Assembly: GCA_021372695.1 (NCBI GenBank)
Contig: JAJFTY010000102.1
Span: 1 to 11,199, forward strand
DNA length: 11,199 bases
Reading direction: 5' to 3'
From: Deltaproteobacteria bacterium
GTDB lineage: Bacteria; Desulfobacterota; Syntrophia; Syntrophales; UBA5619
The position numbers and the translations under genes are program-made. The notes under the pieces were generated by a model. That model ran no database searches. It had not been told where the DNA came from and saw only the letters and a list, made by a program, of their open reading frames with translations. Below are positions 7,101 through 11,199 of the stretch, in pieces (within the stretch, counting starts at the first letter, position 1; each line of letters starts with the position of its first letter).

Positions 7101-9102
7101 CAGCAAGGGGATCATCAGGGCACGGGTCCGGGACCAAGCGGGAAACCCCATCGGTGGGGTGGTGGTTTCGGCGACCAGCCAGTACGGCCAGACTTACACG
7201 GTCTGCTATGAAAACAACTGTTCCGCGACGTCAACGCTGGCCTCGGGCGACGACGCGGGCCGGTACGTGATCAAGAACGTCCTGCCGGGGGATCTGGTCA
7301 CCGTCAGGGCTACGAAAACGGGCTGGACGTTCGGCAACAGGACGTACCATATCTACGCCGGCGGCATCCACCAGGGCGGAATCACCGGCACCGCCCTGGG
7401 AGCCGACGAGCAGGCGATCCAGAACGGTTTCGCCACCGCCGTCGCGGCGATCAATGCCGGAAACGCGGCGGGATTCCTGAGCTTCGTCTCCAATGACTAC
7501 CTCAAAGACGGAGAGACGAAAACGAACTTCCAAAACAATGTCCTTGGGTTGATCGCCGCGGGTGGGCAGATGGCCTATGTGATCCGATCGATTTCGATCC
7601 AGGGGGACACGGCCACGGTCGAAGTCACCTGGACCATAACCATGGGCGGCCAGCAGGAGGTGGATCCGGAAACCCTCCTCTTCAGGAATGAGAACGGCAC
7701 CTGGCGCATCTACGGCAACCAGCGGCAACACGACGTGAAGGTAACGTCGCAGCATTGGCCGGACGGCTACCATGCCGCCTTCACGCTGGAGGATGCGACC
7801 CAGCAGGTCACCTCCGTCACCGTGACCGGCCCCGGGATCACGGGCTCCCTGAGCTTGACGTTCCATCAGCAGACCTCGGACGGTCAGTTGGTCAATGTCT
7901 GGTGGAACGAGACCCAGCCGCCGCTCATCGGGACATCGATCCCGGTCACAGCGCCCACCTACACGATCACCGTGGCGGAACCCTCGGGAAACACCGTCTA
8001 CAACCTTCCGGTCACCGGCTGGGTGCAGGAGTTCCCGACGGGCCTCTTCCCGTCCGGACAGGCGGGCGGCCCCGTCGTCTTCACCTGGACGGGGGTTCCG
8101 GGGGGCGCGGAGTATGCCGTGGAGCTCAACGACGACAGCTACAACCCGGTCTGGAGCCAGTACGACATTCCGCCGACCCAGCATTGGGCCCTTTATGCCA
8201 GCAACGACGAGTGGCAGGCCCAGCCGCTGGCGCCGGGGAGCAGCTACCGCTACTGGATCAGCGCCCGGGATGCGGGAGAGAACGCCTCGTTCGCGGAGGG
8301 ACAGTTCACCTACAGCGGCACCACCGGGATCAGTTTCTCGGGGCAGGTGACGGCAGCCGCGAACGGGACGGCTCTGCAGGGAGTTGCCGTCACGCTGGCC
8401 AACAATCCCAACACCACCCCGGCAACCACCTCGAACGCCGACGGCACCTTCACGCTGTCGGGGGTGCCCCTGGGAAGCAGCTTTACCGTCAAGATGGCCA
8501 TGACCAACTACCGTCCCACCTACACGGCCATCCAGAACTCTACGACCGATATCACCGCCGGCGCACCCTGCGGCCTCTACACGACCACGGAAACGGCCTC
8601 CTGGCCGGTGAACTTTACGACCCGGGGAGGCATTGCCGGGCGGGTCGTGGATTCGGCCGGGGCGAACGTGGCGGGTGTCGTGGTCACGGCGCAGAGCGCG
8701 CTCCATCCCGGGGTGCCCTACGCCGTAACCTACCGGAATGACGCGGGGGCGTTCGGCGGCGGCACCACCTATGGCAACGGCCGGTTCTTCGTGTTGGGGG
8801 TGAACGATGGGGACATCGTCACCGTCACCGCAATGAAGAGAGGTTACAGCTTCCCGCAGAGGAAATTCCATACCTTCGCCGGCGGGATCAGCCAGGGCAG
8901 GATCGCCGGAACGGTCGGCGCCAATAGCGGAGACATGAATCATGACGGCCTGTTGAACCTGACCGACGCGGTCCTCGCGCTCCAGGCTACAGCCGGAATG
9001 ACCCCGGCGCCCATCTATCTCGACGCGGACGTCAACGGGGACAACAGGATCGACCAGGCGGAGCTGCTGTACATCCTGCAGTCGGTGGCCGGGTCGCGGT
9101 AG
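4126..9102 (+). CDS. Large secreted modular protein with C-terminal type I dockerin (1658 aa)
   Basis: This is an exported multidomain surface protein. ATG 4126 has AAGAGG 8 nt upstream and gives a clean Sec signal peptide (residues 1-31, cleavage VSA/FS); ATG 4045 would add 27 residues without a ribosome site. Approximate order: jelly-roll-like region with unclassified flanks (32-275); HHW-type module (276-335); lectin/glucanase-like jelly roll (338-540); Fn3-like (590-680); four carboxypeptidase-regulatory-like modules (683-785, 794-890, 896-989, 996-1089); NTF2-like domain (1094-1200); second HHW-type module (from 1202); second Fn3-like (1316-1398); two more carboxypeptidase-regulatory-like modules (1402-1493, 1502-1601); dockerin (1602-1658). 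Both dockerin calcium loops are intact: D1603, N1605, D1607, N1611, D1614, then D1635, N1637, D1639, D1643, E1646. No catalytic motif is recognisable, so an adhesin or carbohydrate-binding scaffold is likelier than an enzyme. It has its own CRP-type promoter region. Confidence 0.85.
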   Translation: MFSQKFRKVFVAVSCILILLLLGGAVTVVSAFSVDVKHLYYYDPSGPREINYDFSDGTAGTGSPIPVNNILLPAGAILQKNENDVAFIFGNIPDMGVSTVTLNPTSQIATVQPSADRGGALLQGTGTPPLPADSWTYALKLQNFSGITDSAKEYRFEIGAAAPGAAGPQPRFRGVWNAAGRLELSAAIFDDEGEGTTLWSGTPTVFTGLTPSATTLELRIVNSGTTVTFSYKKDGAGEWTNLPEAYTIAGGLVFNSLPTRFPYLYLEEKAPESSFNVRSHHWQDQSYAGGSYNAWLTVDDPGQNTYSAVSVNSTDYLNETSLIFNSAGNYWELPAAVFFDNFDNNTVDSSNWTPSGNSVAESDGMLKVDQAVQDNGGKVLSRAFQINPYAPIVVQRKAKVHYNNNYFDGVFALYFGNDVNFASDNSTQSVFVSHANYDYTGANTVPALGFYLGRYAAHFDYSKAMTDPIWDTWFDEKIIYDPVSGVAELYINGIQKATINVGVLPAGATYLRVYLDSWGWDTGHYNYSDDLSVSQKYTGTPVPLSNDAPPASTVTFNFTATKKADNTLVMVSQPITGYVQEFATILSPMGTVTNPTPTFSWTGIANATSYSVQVSDTNWTRVWSKEGLPSTTTSVVYNDDGEGPALEDGRTYYFNIVSTVRTDGMDNDSFAQGSFTYNGTPTLSFNGSVMTSPGWPSINGMQPVQGATVTAIPVPDGMTYGFTTTVANGNFSLTGIPAAPSAFRLVVSPPSVATTYATVLSKHMSWNADINALLPFVLFTQAQYDAFGNGTGNGMIIGRVALKSTPTTFLPGATITAREFIPPATLGATYTVTYTGGGSSAASDGIYMVKGVPDGKLVKLTATLAGYTFEFNDAIVSVQSGCVSEESFFGAPPPTISFSGYVMDSAATPAPVAGALIETRGVPLRMATSNANGYYMLTGLPAGTPFHLKLSKDGYTPTYTADMSSTGNMVNTVEQAFNLFPANQLTTWSVDSSKGIIRARVRDQAGNPIGGVVVSATSQYGQTYTVCYENNCSATSTLASGDDAGRYVIKNVLPGDLVTVRATKTGWTFGNRTYHIYAGGIHQGGITGTALGADEQAIQNGFATAVAAINAGNAAGFLSFVSNDYLKDGETKTNFQNNVLGLIAAGGQMAYVIRSISIQGDTATVEVTWTITMGGQQEVDPETLLFRNENGTWRIYGNQRQHDVKVTSQHWPDGYHAAFTLEDATQQVTSVTVTGPGITGSLSLTFHQQTSDGQLVNVWWNETQPPLIGTSIPVTAPTYTITVAEPSGNTVYNLPVTGWVQEFPTGLFPSGQAGGPVVFTWTGVPGGAEYAVELNDDSYNPVWSQYDIPPTQHWALYASNDEWQAQPLAPGSSYRYWISARDAGENASFAEGQFTYSGTTGISFSGQVTAAANGTALQGVAVTLANNPNTTPATTSNADGTFTLSGVPLGSSFTVKMAMTNYRPTYTAIQNSTTDITAGAPCGLYTTTETASWPVNFTTRGGIAGRVVDSAGANVAGVVVTAQSALHPGVPYAVTYRNDAGAFGGGTTYGNGRFFVLGVNDGDIVTVTAMKRGYSFPQRKFHTFAGGISQGRIAGTVGANSGDMNHDGLLNLTDAVLALQATAGMTPAPIYLDADVNGDNRIDQAELLYILQSVAGSR
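5848..6195 (+). repeat. Protein-level duplicated module, copy 1 (VQEF + Fn3-like + start of beta module)
   Basis: This segment encodes ITGYVQEF, an Fn3-like domain with FSWTG, YSVQVSD and VWSKEGLP, then FTYNG and LSFNGSVM. It matches the segment at 8011-8352 in motif order and spacing. The copies have diverged strongly at DNA level, so the duplication is old or the modules were recruited separately. Confidence 0.7.
7108..7392 (+). repeat. Protein-level duplicated beta module, copy 1
   Basis: About 95 residues, from GIIRARV through VVVSA and GDLVTVRATKTGW to YAGGIHQGGITGT. The matching copy at 8629-8913 ends FAGGISQGRIAGT. Copy 1 leads into the NTF2-like domain and copy 2 into the dockerin, so this module seems to act as a fixed platform before a functional domain. 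Confidence 0.7.
8011..8352 (+). repeat. Protein-level duplicated module, copy 2 (VQEF + Fn3-like + start of beta module)
   Basis: It encodes VTGWVQEF, FTWTG, YAVELND, VWSQYDIP, FTYSG and ISFSGQVT, in the same order as the copy at 5848-6195. This copy is much richer in G+C. Confidence 0.7.
8629..8913 (+). repeat. Protein-level duplicated beta module, copy 2
   Basis: About 95 residues, from GIAGRVV through VVVTA and GDIVTVTAMKRGY to FAGGISQGRIAGT, lying directly before the dockerin. It is the counterpart of 7108-7392. Confidence 0.7.
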
Positions 9103-9132
9103 CGAGGTGCAGCTGGCGCGGACCGATGGACG

Positions 9133-9172
9133 CCCCATCTCCGGCGGCTTCGAACGGCGATGGGGATGCCCC
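9133..9172 (+). terminator. Hairpin region after the large dockerin gene, possible weak terminator
   Basis: CCCCATC (9133-9139) pairs with GATGGGG (9159-9165). The stem continues past one mismatch with CCG/CGG. A competing small hairpin, GGGG-ATG-CCCC, spans 9162-9172. There is no T-run after either, so intrinsic termination is doubtful. An RNA 3'-end stabiliser or a Rho-linked site is equally possible. Confidence 0.3.
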
Positions 9173-9186
9173 GTCCTAACCGGCGC

Positions 9187-9200
9187 TTGAGGCAGATCAA
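9187..9200. promoter_or_regulatory. FNR-like box upstream of the mini-dockerin operon
   Basis: TTGAG-GCAG-ATCAA matches the FNR consensus TTGAT-N4-ATCAA at 9 of 10 positions. Its centre (9193.5) is about 61 bp upstream of the start predicted from the promoter at 9219-9247, again the class I activator position. The only Crp/Fnr regulator in the window has a CRP-like recognition helix, so a different family member may bind here. Confidence 0.5.
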
Positions 9201-9218
9201 AACGACTGTAAATTCTTT

Positions 9219-9247
9219 TTGACTTTCTCGTTTGAGGGGCCTATGAT
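9219..9247 (+). promoter_or_regulatory. Near-consensus sigma70 promoter of the mini-dockerin/STN/cohesin operon
   Basis: TTGACT (9219-9224) and TATGAT (9242-9247) are each one base from consensus and separated by the ideal 17 nt. The predicted start is near 9254, about 53 nt before the start codon at 9307. It is the best promoter match I see in the window. Confidence 0.75.
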
Positions 9248-9256
9248 CGCCCCTCA
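9233..9256. promoter_or_regulatory. 8-bp inverted repeat straddling the -10 hexamer, candidate repressor operator
   Basis: TGAGGGGC (9233-9240) and GCCCCTCA (9249-9256) are perfect inverted repeats separated by 8 nt that contain the -10 hexamer TATGAT. A protein bound here would block RNA polymerase. As RNA it could form a hairpin, but a TTTTT run follows only after 8 nt, so a terminator for the upstream gene is a weaker reading. Confidence 0.55.
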
Positions 9257-9306
9257 GACGGCACTTTTTCCGAAGTCGAACGTCTGCAACCGGGACCGAA
9301 GGAACC

Positions 9307-9723
9307 ATGCGGCTGCTTAGAAACCCCATCCATTTTCTGCTCGCGCTGGCGATCCTCTCTGCGGGGCTGCCATTGTACCATCCCGCCGATATGAACCGGG
9401 ACGGCGAAGTGGGCCTGACGGATGCGATCGTTTCCGTCCGTCAACTGGCCCGGTCCGCAACCGGCGAGGGCGCCTTTCGCGACGGTATGGAAAACACCCT
9501 GACCTCCCTCTCCGTCGCCGCCGGCCTGAAAAGCGTCATCCGGACCGGCCGGGATCCGGGCAGCGAGTCGAATCTCTCCGCACTCTCCGGATTCATGGTC
9601 CCCGCATCTCCCCGATTCGAAGCGCTGCCGCCTGCGGTGTCGTATGCCGTGGAGCGATCGCTTCTCTATATCTCTCCGTTGTTTGTTCCGCTCACACCCC
9701 CTCCGCGGACCTGTCTCGCCTGA
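9307..9723 (+). CDS. Small exported or membrane-anchored protein with one dockerin-type calcium loop (138 aa)
   Basis: ATG 9307 is preceded by GAAGG with a 4-nt spacing. Residues 8-24 are a hydrophobic export signal or membrane anchor after a basic start (MRLLRN). Immediately after it comes a dockerin-type F-hand loop, D28-M-N30-R-D32-G-E-V-G-L-T-D39, followed by an amphipathic helix (AIVSVRQLAR). The matching second repeat, about residues 56-75, keeps the helix character but has lost the calcium ligands, so this is a half or degenerate dockerin. The remainder is unrecognised, with a hydrophobic patch near 115-130 and a Pro-rich end. If the signal is uncleaved, the dockerin sits at the membrane face. 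It is the first gene of a probable operon with the STN and cohesin genes, which argues that it is real. Its function is unknown; a membrane-side ligand for a cohesin is the obvious inference. Confidence 0.65.
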   Translation: MRLLRNPIHFLLALAILSAGLPLYHPADMNRDGEVGLTDAIVSVRQLARSATGEGAFRDGMENTLTSLSVAAGLKSVIRTGRDPGSESNLSALSGFMVPASPRFEALPPAVSYAVERSLLYISPLFVPLTPPPRTCLA

Positions 9724-9834
9724 AACCGATCGCGGTCGCGCGGCTGAAGACGCCTCGCGGCCCGAGACCGAGTGTTCCACGGACCGCCGGCCCAGAAGGC
9801 CGCGGCCCTTTTGGGGGTTGAACGGACCCGGACA
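9724..9834 (+). other. 111-bp gap with GC-rich stem before the STN gene
   Basis: The gap is very GC-rich. CGGCC (9788-9792) and GGCCG (9798-9802) form a 5-bp stem, and TTTT occurs at 9809-9812 after six further G/C bases. This is a poor intrinsic terminator and may only reduce read-through. No gene or promoter is evident. Confidence 0.3.
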
Positions 9835-10653
9835 ATGACCACGAACCGAACCCGACAATACATCCGGAAAATCGCATGGACCCTCCTCTTTGCGGCGGCA
9901 GCGATATTGGTTGCAGCGCCCGCGGGGGCCGTGGTGAAACCCGGCGCGACCTTTGCCGAGGGAAATCTGACCCTGGAGGCCCAGAACGCGACCGTGGGCG
10001 AAATCCTCGAGACCCTCGCCCGGACAGCCGGCGTGGACGTCTTCGTGGCGCGCGGATTCCAGACCTCTGGGGCGCGGGTCAGCCTTCAGATCGCCGGCGA
10101 ACCCGTCGAAGAGGCCATCCGGCGTATTTTGCGCGGTTACAGCTACGCGGCCATCTATGTGAAGGAAGGGGATGATTTCCGCATTGCCGCCCTGAAGATC
10201 TACCCGGAAGGGCAGGCGCGCGGCGAGGTCGTTCCCCTCTACAGCGGCGGCAGAACCGCCATTCACGAGGAGAAGAACCGCCGCGGGGAAACGGTCACGG
10301 TGATGGTTTCCGCAGGCGGCGAGGTGATCACCCAGGGCGGACTGGCGCGGAAAGGGCTTCTGGTGCCCTCCCAGTCGGTTCCCAACCCGGCGGGCGGCGA
10401 CCCGGCCGCTGTCGCGAGCCAGCCCTGGTTCGCGCTCCAGGCCCAGCTTGAAAGCCAGGAGGCCGCGAAGTACCAGGAGATCATGCTCCTGCAAAAGAGG
10501 GTGGATTCCGCGACCGACCCGGATTTGAAAAAATCGCTCACGATGGTCTATGCCGATGAAGTGGCCAAGTTTCATACCGCGAAGAGGGCCAATCTCAGCA
10601 AGATCGAGTCATTGAAACTAATCACCCAATTCAGGGAAATGACTGGACAATAG
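9835..10653 (+). CDS. Exported protein with an isolated STN domain (272 aa)
   Basis: ATG 9835 gives a typical signal peptide (basic n-region, hydrophobic 13-28, cleavage after AGA at residue 32). A GTG at 9772 in the same frame would bury the signal under 21 extra residues. Residues about 43-121 resemble the STN fold (secretin and TonB N-terminus): LTLEAQNATVGEILETLART, then the V-x-L-x-I strand and the EPVEEAIRRIL helix, then FRIAAL. In secretins and TonB-dependent receptors this domain is the periplasmic docking module. Here no secretin or barrel domain follows. There is a linker of about 70 residues, then a helical, charged C-terminus (about 195-272). It is thus an orphan periplasmic adaptor. 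The ribosome site is weak. It lies between the mini-dockerin and the second cohesin gene (36 nt to the latter). Possible role (inference): bridging the secretin or another periplasmic partner to the cohesin-dockerin proteins. Confidence 0.72.
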   Translation: MTTNRTRQYIRKIAWTLLFAAAAILVAAPAGAVVKPGATFAEGNLTLEAQNATVGEILETLARTAGVDVFVARGFQTSGARVSLQIAGEPVEEAIRRILRGYSYAAIYVKEGDDFRIAALKIYPEGQARGEVVPLYSGGRTAIHEEKNRRGETVTVMVSAGGEVITQGGLARKGLLVPSQSVPNPAGGDPAAVASQPWFALQAQLESQEAAKYQEIMLLQKRVDSATDPDLKKSLTMVYADEVAKFHTAKRANLSKIESLKLITQFREMTGQ

Positions 10654-10689
10654 GATGTCCGGCCTTCCCCCTGCACCAAGGAGGACCCA

Positions 10690-11199
10690 ATGATCCACTT
10701 GAAGAGAACATCAGTGCTCATCGCGCTGGCAGCGGCCTTGTGCTTGATCGTCGGCCCGGCCACGGCAACGGCGAAGACACTGACGGCAGGCACGAACAGT
10801 GGTGCGATCAACGCCACGGTATCGATTCCCATTACGATCGACGATCCCTCCGGAGTCGGGGGCATCGCCTTTACGCTGACTTATGATACGGCTGTTTTGG
10901 AGTTCGCGGGGCTGGAGAAGGTCGGCAAGGAGATCGACGAGGGCTCCAAGGCCAGTTACACGACGGATGAACTGAAGAACGACCTTTTCTACCAGGTCAA
11001 TGATGAGAAGGTCGGCAACCCGGCCGTTGCCACGGGCCGGGTGATGGTCGCGGCAGCAACGGCCCAGGCCCTGACCGGTACGAACTTGGCCCTCTTCAAT
11101 GCCAAGTTCCTGATCAAGGGCGGGAACGGAACCTACCCCATCGGTGTTGTGAAAACCATTGTCCAGAATGCAAGCGCCGGGTACACCTCACCGACCCAG
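10690..11199 (+). CDS. Secreted cohesin-domain protein, N-terminal 170 residues (3' end outside window)
   Basis: ATG 10690 has a near-perfect Shine-Dalgarno, AAGGAGG (10678-10684), 5 nt upstream, the strongest in the window. Residues 1-28 form a signal peptide (MIHLKRTSVLIALAAALCLI..., cleavage near ATATA). The cohesin domain starts at about residue 30. It has the alternating strands INATVSIPITIDDPSGVGG and IAFTLTYDTAVLEFAGLE, equivalent to the VKLVLHYDKELLTF region of the first cohesin, then late strands ending near VVKTIVQNA. The frame is still open at the window end, so further domains (another cohesin, an anchor or a sorting signal) could follow. Sequence similarity to the cohesin at 2328-2864 is low apart from these core motifs, so the two may prefer different dockerins. 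Confidence 0.8.
   Translation, partial: MIHLKRTSVLIALAAALCLIVGPATATAKTLTAGTNSGAINATVSIPITIDDPSGVGGIAFTLTYDTAVLEFAGLEKVGKEIDEGSKASYTTDELKNDLFYQVNDEKVGNPAVATGRVMVAAATAQALTGTNLALFNAKFLIKGGNGTYPIGVVKTIVQNASAGYTSPTQ

Noticed and set aside
7231..9138. 635-residue open frame on the minus strand inside the large dockerin gene
   Set aside because: Antisense shadow of a GC-rich coding region. It has Arg/Gly/Asp-rich low-quality sequence, no signal or domain and no ribosome site, while the + strand frame has clear domains.
9241..10575. 444-residue open frame on the minus strand across the mini-dockerin and STN genes
   Set aside because: The + strand genes have export signals and recognisable domains. 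The antisense product resembles composition-driven noise.

Overview
The window looks like a GC-rich Gram-negative chromosome. A secretin/GspE pair implies a type II secretion system (T2SS), and cohesin and dockerin modules are present without any cellulosomal glycosidase. My best guess is a Desulfobacterota (deltaproteobacterial) lineage, Syntrophales- or Geobacter-like. That guess rests on protein style, not on a database search. All eight genes are on the + strand. I see no rRNA, tRNA, CRISPR array, insertion sequence or phage gene.

Layout. (1) 1-2178: the 3' end of a gspD-like secretin gene, followed 3 nt later by a complete gspE-like ATPase gene. (2) 2179-3597: a promoter candidate, a short secreted cohesin-domain protein, then a Crp/Fnr-family regulator with an intact cyclic-nucleotide cassette. 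(3) 3598-4125: a non-coding stretch of about 530 bp with a perfect CRP-type palindrome (TGTGA-N6-TCACA) and a promoter candidate placed as in a class I CRP promoter. (4) 4126-9102: a 1658-residue secreted modular protein with two jelly-roll-like regions, two Fn3-like modules, about six carboxypeptidase-regulatory-like beta modules, one NTF2-like domain and a C-terminal type I dockerin. (5) 9103-9306: an intergenic region with an FNR-like box, a near-consensus sigma70 promoter and an 8-bp inverted repeat across its -10 hexamer. (6) 9307-11199: a probable operon encoding a 138-residue protein with a single dockerin loop directly after its export signal, a 272-residue periplasmic protein with an isolated STN domain, and a second cohesin protein cut by the window end.

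How the parts may work together (inference): the T2SS would export the large dockerin protein and perhaps the cohesin proteins. Cohesin-dockerin pairing would hold the large protein on the cell surface or at the secretion port. The mini-dockerin and STN proteins could link this complex to the envelope or the secretin. The local Crp-like regulator could control both dockerin transcription units, since each has a Crp/Fnr-type palindrome about 61 bp upstream of its predicted start. The large gene's 5' half is visibly less GC-rich than its 3' half and its neighbours, which suggests a mosaic origin.
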